Below, one piece after another: positions 24,158 through 35,237 of a stretch of 64,000 nucleotides of DNA. The stretch covers positions 68,447,581 to 68,511,580 of the forward strand of contig CM059576.1 in NCBI GenBank assembly GCA_030386875.1. Direction: 5' to 3'. The notes under the pieces were generated by a model. The model was given only the letters and a program-made list of their open reading frames with translations. It did no database searches and had not been told where the DNA came from. How positions within the stretch are numbered: position 1 is the stretch's first letter; every line of letters begins with the position of its first letter. Position numbers and translations under genes: made by a program. This DNA is from Morinoia aosen (taxonomy: Eukaryota; Arthropoda; Malacostraca; Amphipoda; Talitridae).

Positions 24158-25010
24158 TCACTATTATAAAAGGAGCCGCACTCGTCCGTCCGTGTGACCC
24201 CCTCTTCTAATCGACAGCAACAAGGATAAAGCTTAAAAAATACAAGAAATTATTCTATTGCATTATTTTTATGTGGCGATTAGATTCTCTTCACTTGAAT
24301 TAGTGTATCCAGAATACGCAATCGGCATGTTTTTACAAATATCAACTTTTTTTAAGCTCTCTCTGTTGTAATTCATCATGTTGTTTGGTATTTTCAATTG
24401 ATAATGCGAAAAAAATGTTTTAAATTCGTTTGACCATTAACCTTGCTACCACTTGTCCCAAGATCTTGAAACTTGAGTTATCGTTTTCGAAATTGTGATT
24501 TTCTTGAAAAGCTCCGAAGAGATAATAGATGACATTTCAGAATAAAATTCCGGCAGAAGAGGCCACCATGCATGGATAGAAATGTGTCCTACCGCATGGG
24601 AGAAGTAGCAAGACTTCGACAGCAAGAAAAATGCCAAAGACGATCGGATGAACAACGCGAAATGGCAAGACGAAGCAATGCTGCTCACCAACGAGAAGCT
24701 ATAGCTGAATTGGCCCTTGAACCGCGTTTGAAAATTCTACAGTATATTGCAGAGCAACACCGAGTAGCTAGAGAGAGCTTAACACATGAAAGAAACGAGG
24801 AAATTCTTCGGCATAACGCTGGACAACATCGAGTGGCACGAGAGAATTTAACTCAAGAAAGAAGTGATGAAATTATTTCTTCAGACTAATGCCGAACAGT
24901 ATCGACTTGCACAAGCGAATTTAACTTAAGAAAGAATGAATGAAATTCTTCAGATTAATGCCGACCAGCACGTGTGCACTAGTCCTGATGAAACCTAGCG
25001 CATCAAAAGT
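24158..25010 (+). mobile_element. Helitron-like remnant (5' end and broken N-terminal coding region)
   Basis: TCACTATTATAAAAGGAGCC leading into CGTCCGTCCGTGTGACC matches the style of many arthropod Helitron 5' ends (start TC, preceded by A). It is followed by coding-like sequence rich in Q/R/E. No Rep (HUH) or helicase motifs and no CTRR-type 3' end with hairpin were found, so the assignment rests on the 5' end and repeat style. Confidence 0.4.
24572..24889 (+). pseudogene. Q/R/E-rich repeat protein, N-terminal fragment of a Helitron-type protein
   Basis: A 105-codon frame begins with ATG (MDRNVSYRMGEVARLRQQ). From residue ~57 it contains repeats of about 23 residues of the form NAxQHRVARExLTxERxxEI. 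At least two further repeat units continue in frame-shifted or stop-containing sequence to about 25000, so the gene is broken. Arginine/glutamine/glutamate-rich tandem repeats of this kind precede the Rep domain in many arthropod Helitron proteins (established knowledge), but nothing of Rep or helicase is visible here. The repeats would form a charged helical or coiled-coil segment. A coiled-coil host gene fragment is the alternative. Confidence 0.4.
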
Positions 25011-25314
25011 TTTCTCATGCCTGAATTAAGGAAAAAAACACGACACACAACACGATCTCAGGAAAATAGCAATATTCATCTCACGGGAAGGTGTCCGAAC
25101 AATTAATCGATACCTTATCAACACTTTATAACGAAATGTAACGTGTCTCCCAAAAGTCATTTATGAATACATATTTTACGTGAAATTTCCCTTTTTTTCA
25201 TAATGGGATTTCACTCAGCACATCAAATTGGTTGGTCCGTCTCTATGTTGCGCCTTTAAAGGATATCTGACGACTGTATCTGTGATACCAGATTCACCAG
25301 GGCACAGGGACATG

Positions 25315-25440
25315 AATATTTTTATCGCGGGTACTATTAGGATGGATATATTTGTTTGTCATCCACATCTGAAGGATTTGTGTAAAAATATCCAATCCCG
25401 GCATTTTTGGCAGGTTGTGCACACATTTTATTGAATAAAG
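25315..25440 (+). repeat. Dispersed repeat, copy also at 58315-58440 (inverted)
   Basis: TCGCGGGTACTATTAGGATG, CATCCACATCTGAAGGATTT and GTTGTGCACACATTTTATT align in order with the minus strand of 58315-58440. Confidence 0.55.
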
Positions 25441-25542
25441 ATTAGGAAATTCGAGAGATATTATATTTACTGTAGCAATTGTGAAACGAGGGCAGAGTGT
25501 CGTTAACGACGGCTAGTTCACAGCTCCCCATCATTGTGTAAT

Positions 25543-25860
25543 GGAGTTTGAGCCTCCCTACCGCAACATGGGCGTTCCAAAGAGAAAAAGGCAAAGAGCA
25601 TCGTATGGTATGCAGCTAAGGGAACGCGAAATTTATGCCCAAAGTACATAGAAACAAAAAGTTGATTGAAAAGATTGTGACACAGGATGAAAATGAAGAA
25701 GCAAGGAGTAGTTGCTGGAAAACCGAACAGTAATAAACCAGAAAAAAATTCGCAATAAAACAAAAAACAAAAACCATAATATATTCCAAAAATTGAAAGC
25801 CTGCTCTACCATTAGCTCGAGACCTCACATATTCCCCGCGGAAGCACTAAAGCACATCGC
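25543..25860 (+). repeat. SINE-like family A copy
   Basis: TTTGAGCCTCCCTACCGCAAC start, GGGAACGCGAAATTTATGC middle, AAAACCGAACAGTAATAAACC, and ACCTCACATATTCCCCGC near the 3' end. The final block is replaced by unrelated sequence. Confidence 0.65.
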
Positions 25861-28003
25861 CATTTTCAGAAGCGGTGAACGTAAACGGAAAATTGCGGCG
25901 TTGCTCCCAACTCGCGCGGACGATTTGATCAAATCTGGCGAGGCACTGAAGCCTTTCTGGACCAAATTTTTTGGTTTGGATCGAAATTTTACGGTAATTT
26001 CTCTGAAATTATCGTAATGAAACCCAGTAAATGGGGGCTTTTCATCGAAGCATTTGGAATACAAGGACGATGTGAGTGATGTCCTGATGTCACTCAGGAA
26101 GGACGGGGGACGATATAGGATGTTAACCAGTTAAAAACAGATCAAAGCTCTTCAAAGTTATCTTTAGCCTTACATTCTAGCTTAGGCAACCTAATTCGGT
26201 TATTTTCCCCCGAATTTATTTGCGCATATTTGACCGAGAGAAAACGAACTGAAGACCAAGACCGGTCAGTATTATAGGTAAAAATTACAAATTATATACT
26301 CGGTAAAAAATACAGAAACAGTAGAACATGCTGACATTACCTTTCGAAATATAAAAAGGAACCTCCTTGGTACCACACCCGTAACTTTTCTATAAGAAAC
26401 CAAAAATGGTACGATTTCTGAAAGTTGATAGAATAAATTCAACAAAATGAATTTTAGAAAAAATACTTGTAGGCTCTCTTTCGACCTACGACGTTTTAGG
26501 GGAATACACTTCCCTTTACCTCACGGTTCAATAAATTGATACTAGCTCGTAGCGTGCTCTCATGATTTATTTCAGGGATCATGAACAAACATCACAGTTC
26601 TTTTAACGATAGCACTGTAATAGCAAGCAAACAAACAAACAAACAAAACAGTGATATTGGCAATGACGTTGGCAAGTTTCAAAATATTGAGGAATTGCGA
26701 GGTGTCTGGAAAGATAAAGAATAAAACTAAATAAGACTGTAACAAGAAATAAATGAATATGCTTATGTCAATATATGTCTCAGTATAATCAAATCCAATG
26801 TACTTAGAAATAAACAAAGACAATTCAATAGTGAACTACACGCTGGCCGATTGTCACGCATCTGGCGCCTAGAAAATCTACCTAGCATTGCCACGCTGGG
26901 ATAATTCTTTCAACTATCTTTTAAGAAGCATGGACGGCGCCAACAATATTAATACAAAGAGCGTTATATATGATTTGAGAAGAAACTGCAGCACCTACTC
27001 TAATATCTAGAGCAGTAGCTAAAGCAACAGAGGACATGGCAGTAAAGGTGCATCCTTAGCTACAAATTAGAACACATGCAGAAATGTAAAATATTCTACT
27101 AGTAAAACGGCAAGGAAACGTTTATGCGATGATACAACAAGAGTTCGAAGGTTTATTTCTACAGAAGTTATTAAACGAAATTCATCAAAACCAATTTCAA
27201 TTTTGAATAATGCTTGACGTAAAGAGGTTAAAGCAAAAGACACACCGAATGAAGTAGACATCAGCTGCGTTAGGGGTTGAGTACTTGATTGACATATGAA
27301 ATTAAAATCTATTCCCTCGGACATCTTCCCTTACACACCAGGACTGGAAGCTCATCAATACCGTCAACACTACTAAATAATGCCAGGCCGGACAGTCTCC
27401 TCTTTCATTCACACAAGAGCTCAGGCTGCCGCAGCAGGAGTTGATTTTGTTGAAGATATAATGGGGGAAATAAATTATTTTACCTCGAATACAAAAAGTC
27501 GATGACGGAGAAATTTGAAATTAATTCTTCCTGCGTACATGTCAATAAAACGCGCCTGCTAACTCAGCAAGCATGATTTATAACACAACAAAATTTTGTG
27601 TTAAAATTTCTGCCGAAATAAGGCTGGCTCAAAAGATTTCCAGTAAACAGACACGAGGAGAAGCGGCCATCTCACGAGGCTAACATGAACATTTCACAAT
27701 CAAAAAACTTAAAAAAAAATAAAGTTGGTTGAAAACATAAAAGGTAATGTTTTGGATCATAGAGAACTCCTCAATATAAAATAACTGATGTCTACTTAGT
27801 CGTAGTAAAATGAAAGGTATTCTAATGTCCATGACAAAAGTTCAAATCAACCACAAGCTGTGAAATAACAATGTTTGCTCAGTGATACCGCCGTCAGTGA
27901 TATTCAAAAAGTGCGAAATAGTTGGCAAAAAAATTATAAAAAACACAGCACAACGCGCACGCCTAACAGAAGGTACACGCAGAAATGTAATCTAATTGGC
28001 ATT
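25861..28003. other. No gene recognised
   Basis: AT-rich with short frames. A CAAA microsatellite lies at 26620-26645. The ~100-codon frame overlapping 25712-26017 has antisense rivals and no domain. Confidence 0.45.
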
Positions 28004-28011
28004 CTAATGAC

Positions 28012-30581
28012 TAGAGCTGTGCCATTGCATAACTTGCATATATGCACGCCAATAGATGTGCAGACTGTTTTATGCAATGCAAAGAATTATCTTGTGCATA
28101 TGTGTAGTATCGCTGTTTTCTGGCGATATTAGGTTCGAATTAATAGGAAGCTTTAACTTCAATTCGCCTAGCTGCAAACCAGGCAGGACAAGAGAAACTC
28201 ACAGGCAGGACTTCTAGTAATGTACTGATCTTGTAGTTCACACAGCTTGCTCTTAAGTCTAGTTCGAAACAATGAATATTTCCGGCGCTGGGCAATAGGG
28301 TCGCTTCAGACCTATCCGGCGCTCGTAAAAGCCAGGGGCTCATCGGTTGTTTCCGGCGGATGCCCTATCTATACATGTGACCGTGCCGAGCGAGACTCAT
28401 AAATCTCCGCAGCCGGAACCCCTCATAAATACCACCAGTACGTCACTATACAACAGTATGCAAAATCACACATGCAATTTTGCATATGCAGTATAACAGA
28501 TGTAATATGCAAAATGCATTATGCATATGCACGATATCATTGCAAATATGCTGTAACACGAATGGTGTAATTTGATTTTTTGAGGTAAGACTGCAAATTT
28601 GTTCCTTGATCCAGAAATTTTGTACATTGATGGGACCTCTCGCATACACACTATCAGTTGCTAAAGCAACGTCTCAAGTTTTACCCGGTGCGCTATGTTC
28701 AGTACCTGATGCCCAGGTTTCCTTCTTGGCCTGTTCTTCTGTTACATTTGGTTCATAAATAAAATACAATAGAGGTGTCCGAACTGAACTTAATGGAATT
28801 TGAAGGTTATGAAAATTGCATGGTGTAATAGTTTTACAAATGTAACAACCTAGTGATAGCTTTCTTATTTTGTTCTACTCTTAGGCCTCCCTATATGTAC
28901 AAAGTGTTAAGGTGGAAATACAACTGTGAAGTTTGTATTAATTCCAGAAACATATGCGTTTAGTGAATTAATAATAATATCGTTGTTGTGCTCTGCTTGT
29001 TCATAAAACATGAGAAAAATCTCAATAAGGTAATCCCTTGATTCCGAATATGCCACAAATTCCCATAATTTGCATCATTATAGTGATTTAGCTTCCTGGA
29101 CTTACATGAGGACAATCAAATTTGCAATCGACATTTAGTGATCATATGCTGATTTGAATATTCCTCCACTAAAACCTAATGCAAATTCAAAACCTAATGC
29201 AAATGTTTTGCATTCGTGGGATGTCCTGAATGAGGGGATAACCTAGAGGAAGATTATGAGAACTTCAAAAAAATATTTTATTCACTTTTGCTTTGAAATT
29301 TTCAGATGTACTGGATAATATGTGGATGAATGAATAAATGAACAAATTTCTTTTAGTATTTTAATGATTACCATTACTTATATTTACGCCATCCTAAAGT
29401 ACCACAAAGTGTAAGGAATGATTCTTTCAAGAATGAATTCCCAGAATATGACTTTCGGGATTGAAATCTGTATTGTACTTATTGCCGGAAAACTGTAAGT
29501 TTGTCATACACTATATTATGAGAGTATACACTGTTATTGTCAAAATATCTGCTGTGACTTCATAGATATGAATAACTAAGATAATCCTTTTGGTTCAGCA
29601 TAAATTTAACCAATATTGACCCACTTTCATCTACGATAAAATCACGGAAAGCTGGAGGTTTGAGCTTCATGTCTCATTTAGCGTACGAAACCAACTTTTA
29701 GTGCTCACCGTGGCCGAGTGGTTAAGAACGTACCCTTCCGTAAAGGTTTCAAGGGTTCGAATCCCTGCGCTGCGTGGCAATTTTCCCCGTTGGGCAAAAG
29801 GAAAACTCAAACGCAATACCCCACTCTACCCAGATATCTGAAATTGGTACCGGCTCGACAGGGGAATAACCGTTCTGTGATAGTTATACGGCATTTGAAA
29901 AACCAATTTACGAAATGATATTTATCATGCTTAAGTGATTGGAATAAAGCTTTTTTCTAGATTTCTAGCACGAGAAGATCTTCCCATGATTAAGAATTTA
30001 AACTCTATTTTGCGTACCTATCCTGTTGAGGAACAAATACAAACCAACCAAATTCGTTGACCAACGAAGGAGTTGGTCAACTCTTTCCATCTAACATGGA
30101 GAATTTCAAATTTGCTCACCTGGTGTCGTACGATGTAGAAAGAGTGTTTTCGCAATACAAAAGTATTCTTGCCGATAAGCGAAAGTGTCGCATTTGGAAA
30201 CATTAAATAATACATTATTATTAAATGTAAACACAATGGTTTCCCTTGTTACCTTGTTTTACTTTGAAATCTCATGTAATCATAATTTCATGTTTTCTTC
30301 ATTAGTAGCAAATGCTCGATATTCTAAATATTGAACACTAATGTATTGAATCATTACCTTAGAGTTCAATATTTACAACATCAAACAAGTTCCAACTAAC
30401 TGAAGTCGGTCATTCAGCAGTGCATGTGCAAGACTCGATCGCATATTGTTTGCATATAAATGCAAGTACTGTGCATACGACACTCCGCAACCGCATATAT
30501 GTAACCTCAAGACGCATATTTTATGCGCGCATAATTTCATATGCGCTTGCATATATGCACGTGCATATTGGCACAGCTCTA
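28012..30581. mobile_element. Non-autonomous hAT element, 2.57 kb, perfect 8-bp target duplication
   Basis: Ends TAGAGCTGTGCCA and TGGCACAGCTCTA are inverted repeats of hAT type. CTAATGAC is duplicated exactly at 28004-28011 and 30582-30589. Subterminal zones at both ends (28020-28110, 28440-28560, 30440-30570) are dense in TGCATATGCA, TGCATATATGCA and ATGCAAA motifs. No intact transposase frame is seen. A tRNA-derived SINE is inserted at 29701-29957, and direct copies of AAAACCTAATGCAAAT lie near 29175-29200. Confidence 0.9.
29701..29957 (+). repeat. tRNA-derived SINE, full-length
   Basis: The head is tRNA-like: GTGGCCGAGTGG (A box, Ser/Leu-type) and GGTTCGAATCC (perfect B box) about 45 bp apart. 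Then the body TTTTCCCCGTTGGG, CAATACCCCACTCTACCCAG, GGTACCGGCTCGAC, GTGATAGTTATACGGCATTTG and the end TTGGAATAAAGC with a T-rich tail. The terminal AATAAAGC suggests a borrowed LINE-type tail. It lies inside the hAT element. Confidence 0.9.
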
Positions 30582-30693
30582 CTAATGACGAATACGCGAT
30601 GAAATTCATACATATGCCATCATTGTACCAAAACATTTTCAAGAAAAATTTCAAGTTTTATTCCAAAACTTAAGAATTTGAGATAAGTTTGTT

Positions 30694-31015
30694 CAGCCTC
30701 CCTACCTATTCGCAACACAGGCGTTCAATAAAAAAAATGAGGGCACCATTTAGGATAGAGTTGAGGGGACACAGATTCTATGCACAAGGAGTGTTCGTAA
30801 CCAGGAACCCCAGCACATAGAAATAGTAAGTCAAGAATTAAGGTTGATATAAGAAAAAAGTGTGAAAAGTAAATAGTAGGCGCGGAAAATCAGGACACCA
30901 GTAAACCGAAAAATTAGTCCTTACAAACAACAATTCAATTCGACAAAAAAAAGATTCACTTAAATCACAGCACAGAAACCTCACATTTTCTGCCAACTAA
31001 TTTCCATAGTCGGAT
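30694..31015 (+). repeat. SINE-like family A copy
   Basis: GTTCAGCCTCCCTACC start, GAGGGCACCATTTAGGATAG, ATTCTATGCACAAGG, TCAGGACACCAGTAAACCG, CCTCACATTTTCTGCC and AATTTCCATAG near the 3' end. Confidence 0.65.
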
Positions 31016-31058
31016 TCGGGATTAAAATCCGAACGAACACAGTTTCTATGACATATAA

Positions 31059-32054
31059 CAGAGGTTCCCAAACTTTACCATGCGAAGGTTACCCCAGATA
31101 TTTAAGCCCCATCCGAGGTACCACAGCCAATCAAAAGTTATTCTTGCCACACCAAGATATCTATTACATGGTTAGTATGCAGTAAATATACAATTTGCAT
31201 ATTTCTATACAAACAAACAAAAATATGTTTTTAAAACATTTCCAAAATTGTTTATTGTTTCAAATTCAAAATAAAATTGGGAGAAATACCCACAGTAGAT
31301 AGATGCTTACACTCATTAAAAAATGTAGTCAATACAGATAACTAAAAAACGAAATACCTTCATAATAAATGCAGAATTTAACACACAAGCTATCTAACAT
31401 TTCTTGTTTAGTGGGATGGATGGGCGTGATGGCTCCTACACATTTGATCGATTCGGGGCTTGATATTAGTGAGTGCCGAACGCATGTCGTTGTTCAACTG
31501 TAGGCGTGCTCTGGGCTTGGTTTTCACTATTGTCAATGTGGAAAATCCTTTTTCACAAAAGTAGGTCGGGGCGAATGGCAAAATGTATTTCTGAGTTTTC
31601 TCACCCAGAGCATGATATTCAGTTCTTGAGGAGATCCAGAACTCTGTCAATGGTAGGGCAGAGAACTTTATTTTCATACCCTGATCATTTGATAGTTAAA
31701 TGAGTTTCTCTCATTGAACAACACACACATTCTGGAAAAACCCACCACACGCACACATTTCGGAGAACATAACATACACACCACAGAAGTAAACACAGTG
31801 TTCCAATAAAGCTGGAAGCAAAGGATGAGCCAACAAACTTATATGAAATATTATGACGGATTGAAAAATATAGCAGAGAAGTGCTGGCTGCTCACACATC
31901 AAAATATCGATACCACCTATTATAATGACAGAGAATCAGAGTTGTATATTTTTATAAATATTTTTGTCTGAAGGTAATTTTTCTATTGTGTCGCGGACAC
32001 CAGGACCTTCTCAGGTACCCTAAGAGTACAGTGATTCCAGTTTGGGAACCACTG
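31059..32054 (-). mobile_element. hAT element remnant, about 1 kb
   Basis: The TIRs CAGAGGTTCCCAAACT and AGTTTGGGAACCACTG are the well-known hAT terminal type. ATATAA flanks both ends (31053-31058 and 32055-32060), probably the remains of an 8-bp duplication. It contains the C-terminal end of a hAT transposase reading on the minus strand. Too short for a full transposase, so an internally deleted copy. Confidence 0.8.
31408..31677 (-). pseudogene. hAT transposase C-terminal (dimerisation) fragment
   Basis: The 89-codon frame ends with the hallmark C-terminal segment of hAT transposases: LTEFWISSRTEYHAL, then ILPFAPTYFCEKGFSTLT, KTKPRARL, and a final IKPRIDQMC. In hAT proteins this hATC region carries the tryptophan/leucine-rich dimerisation surface, and the FCExGFSxLT motif is the most conserved part. 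The upstream catalytic DDE region and BED finger are missing within the element, so this cannot be an active transposase. The track's start codon is arbitrary; coding similarity probably extends a little upstream. Confidence 0.8.
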
Positions 32055-32439
32055 ATATAAAACATTCGAGTAGGTAACCAGAAATGTACATTTTCTTACA
32101 AACACAAACAAAGAACACGAAACAATTCAAGATTGTGACCGTTTATGCTGGAATATAAAGAAAGAAAAAAATTTGCAATGTAAGTGTGAAAAATGTCACA
32201 GGGATGCGAAAAAAAAACACAACGAAATAAAATGTGAACAGCTGATTTTAATGCGTCATTCTAAAAAGCCACTCAGCGACTGAAAGAAACTTCTAATTTC
32301 AGTAGAAAAAGACACCTTATAAATTACTAAAAATTGCAAAGAATAGCATGCAAAACGAAGAAAGCAGTGTTCAGAAGCAAATAAAATTGTACCGACAACA
32401 ACGCAACCGAGGCGTTACAATGCATTAGATGATACTTTA

Positions 32440-32750
32440 GGCCTGTTTATTTTGGAAAAATGGTTTCAAAAGAGAAGGGAAGAAAATATATTAATGACTT
32501 ATGGAAACGCAGGGTTTATGTTCACGGTTGTTAGAAACAGCTAGTTTCATAAAATTTATGAAACAAGGTAAAGTTGAAGGCGCAAAGAATAGTGAAAAAC
32601 AGGACTACAGTAAACCAAAAAAAAATGGTCCTCAACAAAACTATAAACCATTTCTTTTTCTCAATAACATGACCTCTTTAACTCTTAGTTCAGGATCTCA
32701 CATATTCACCTCGTAACCACCAATTCCTATGGACAAAAAAGTTACATTCT
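32440..32750 (+). repeat. SINE-like family A copy, used as LINE target
   Basis: GAAGGGAAGAAAATA, ATGGAAACGCAGGGTTTATG, AACAGGACTACAGTAAACC, GGATCTCACATATTCACC and a variant of the 3' block (AAAAGTTACATTCTGC). The copy ends exactly at the left target duplication of the LINE. Confidence 0.6.
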
Positions 32751-32787
32751 GCAGAGGGAGAATAATAATAATAATAATAATAATAAT

Positions 32788-34231
32788 TGTCACGAGAAAA
32801 CGGGTCCCGCCTTCTTGTTAACATTTCATTAACAAGAAGATCAGGTTCTCGGAATAGAGGAATGGCACACCTCCAGGTACATACCTAAACACACAAGAAA
32901 TCAAGAAAAATAGTCAACATTACAGTACAAATACTAAAAACAGAGTGGTACTCACCGGTGAGAGCTGACCCACTTACTCAGCGCATTTTCTGAGCGCTAT
33001 TTTCCTCGGTGAGCTGTGATGCTAGTGTTAACGGGGTTTTTAAACACCATTAAAATGGTAAAGAATCTTTTATAATGGAACACCCTGGCACAAAGCATTA
33101 ATCGTAATTTATTGGAATTGTAAGTAACGCATATTGACAAATACTACTCTGCCTAATTGACCGGTCAATTTCTTCAAGTGAATTACACACGGAACACATA
33201 TAATGAAATACTGCCTAACTGTCGGGTTGGCGCATTCCAACGTCACAATGGATTGCTATTTGGCCTCGTATCACTACTTCTTTCGCCCAAGAACAGCTTC
33301 AGTTCAATCCCTGTTTCGTACACAGTGCATATACTGTCTTTGGACGTTCTTATGAAGAAGTCGTGCTTGCAATCAATAGGAGAAAACCGCCCTCATGTAG
33401 GGCAACAAAATTTTTGACGATTACTTTGGTTCTACAATTTTCTCATACATATATATGCACATATTCCACATTTAATTCAACTGCAACAAATTTTTTTTTA
33501 CGTTACCGGAACCTATCGTTTCCAGCGGTATCTATCGTGACAAAAGAACGAGCCTTACCCGCCCTTGACAACGTTATCAAAAATTCTCTTTTAAACGACC
33601 TGCCAAAAATTTTGTTGCCCTACAGGAGGGCGGTTTTCTCCTATTGATTGCAAGCACGACTTCTTCATAAGAACGTCCAAAGACAGTATATGCACTGTGT
33701 ACGAAACAGGGATTGAACTGAAGCTGTTCTTGGGCGAAAGAAGTAGTGATACGAGGCCAAATAGCAATCCATTGTGACGTTGGAATGCGCCAACCCGACA
33801 GTTAGGCAGTATTTCATTATATGTGTTCCGTGTGTAATTCACTTGAAGAAATTGACCGGTCAATTAGGCAGAGTAGTATTTGTCAATATGCGTTACTTAC
33901 AATTCCAGTAAATTACGATTAATGCTTTGTGCCAGGGTGTTCCATTATAAAGATTCTTTAGCATTTTAATGGTGTTTAAAAACCCCGTTAACACTAGCAT
34001 CACAGCTCACCGAGGAAAATAGCGCTCAGAAAATGCGCTGAGTAAGTGGGTCAGCTCTCACCGGTGAGTACCACTCTGTTTTTAGTATATGTACTGTAAT
34101 GTTGACTATTTTTCTTGATTTCTTGTGTGTTTAGGTATGTACCTGGAGGTGTGCCATTCCTCTATTCCGAGAACCTGATCTTCTTGTTAATGAAATGTTA
34201 ACAAGAAGGCGGGACCCGTTTTCTCCTGACA
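32788..34231. mobile_element. 1.44-kb foldback element, near-perfect inverted arms
   Basis: The left arm 32788-33414 (starting TGTCACGAGAAAACGGG) and the right arm 33604-34231 (ending CCCGTTTTCTCCTGACA) are inverted copies that appear about 98% identical, separated by ~190 bp. It sits inside the (TAA)n tail of the LINE, so its own target duplication cannot be resolved. Frames in the arms are mirror images and are not genes. The loop has no coding sequence. Confidence 0.85.
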
Positions 34232-34658
34232 TAATAATAATAAACTCAGTTAACGACAACTTCAGTCAGAGACTATTTGGTTGTCGCTTCGGGATTTCTA
34301 CCAAAGTTACTTTTCATAGCAACGAGATAACACTTTTCCTGAACTTCTCAGTAGCATTTTTCTTTTTACTGCTACCAATACACAAAAATTTACCAACGTT
34401 AAGATATCATTCACTCATTAGGATCAACAAAATCATTAGTAGGATAGGCTTGCTAGCGCATCATTTACTCCAACTACTTCACACCGAAGTTCACATAATT
34501 TAACAAGCATCAGATATTTCCAATTAACCACAAGAGATGTGCATCAAAATTATTTGAACATCAACATTATACGACCAACAAGATTTTAGTTACAAATCAG
34601 GATTTAAATTGTCTCCACGTTACAACCTTGTACATACTACAGTACATTCGACCACACC

Positions 34659-34765
34659 GGGCAGCCAAACCCCTTAGGGGGTTTCAGCTGCCCACCCATT
34701 TATGGCCGGACGCCTTCCCCACGCTGAAACCCCCGGGGTATCAACGCTGTGCGCCCAGCCATATT
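34659..34765. other. Structured RNA motif in LINE 3' UTR, copy 1
   Basis: In plus-strand terms GGGCAGC (34659) pairs with GCTGCCC, enclosing AACCCC/GGGGTTT. A second stem pairs TATGGCCGG with CCCAGCCATA. The segment GGGGGTTTCAGC (34677-34688) is also perfectly complementary over 12 nt to GCTGAAACCCCC (34723-34734), allowing a pseudoknot or an alternative fold. The minus strand is the LINE sense strand and can form the complementary folds. Confidence 0.65.
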
Positions 34766-34966
34766 GCAGTTTCCTCATTTATAATCTTCCACGACGGTAT
34801 CACGCCTGGTTATAGTGCGTTACGGCGCGGCTTCTTGTCAAATCTCAGAATACCACTGACCCTTCGAAAGCAGTTCCATGAAGATACCAGTAATTGCTCA
34901 GAACCAAGGAGTTTAATCGGCACTGCAGGTATCATCGACGGATTATCAAGAACTTCACTATAGTAG

Positions 34967-35092
34967 GGGTAGCTAGGATTCCCCAGCGGGGGTTCCAGCT
35001 ACCCACCCTCACTTAGGCCGAGCGCCTGACCCGTGCTGGAGCCCCCTCTCGACAGAGAGTCAAGGATATCAGCTCGGTGCGCTCGGCCATTA
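34967..35092. other. Structured RNA motif in LINE 3' UTR, copy 2
   Basis: Same architecture as copy 1: GGGTAGCT/AGCTACCC, the perfect 10-bp stem GGCCGAGCGC/GCGCTCGGCC, an extra CTCTC/GAGAG hairpin, and GGGGGTTCCAGC (34988-34999) facing GCTGGAGCCCCC (35035-35046). Several differences from copy 1 are paired (C-G to T-A in the outer hairpin; A-T to G-C in the long-range helix), which is what a conserved structure predicts. Confidence 0.65.
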
Positions 35093-35237
35093 GTTCATTC
35101 AGGATTATGAGCATCAGTTCCAACATGACGAAATATCTCTCTCCGGCCTTTCCCAGGACAAGGAGTGTCGTCTTTTAATCAAACTCTAGGTTAACATCCG
35201 TTCCATCTGGATTCTTCACTCTTGGCCACATTCACCT

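Larger units (their letters stand above)
34246..35237 (-). other. 3' UTR of the LINE
   Basis: Non-coding stretch between the ORF2 stop and the TTA tail, on the minus strand. It holds two diverged copies of a structured GC-rich motif (listed next) about 310 bp apart; the rest is AT-rich. Confidence 0.7.

Noticed and set aside
31408-31677. Host gene of unknown function
   Set aside because: The PFAPTYFCEKGFSTLT-type motif and flanking hAT TIRs identify it as a transposase fragment.
33157-33863. Identical 86-90-residue frames on opposite strands (MTGQFLQVNYTRN)
   Set aside because: They are the same DNA in the two arms of the foldback element, not two genes.
34659-35092. HDV-like self-cleaving ribozyme
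   Set aside because: The nesting of stems and the long-range pairing are suggestive, but I could not place the P1/P1.1/catalytic cytosine pattern, so only a structured motif is claimed.
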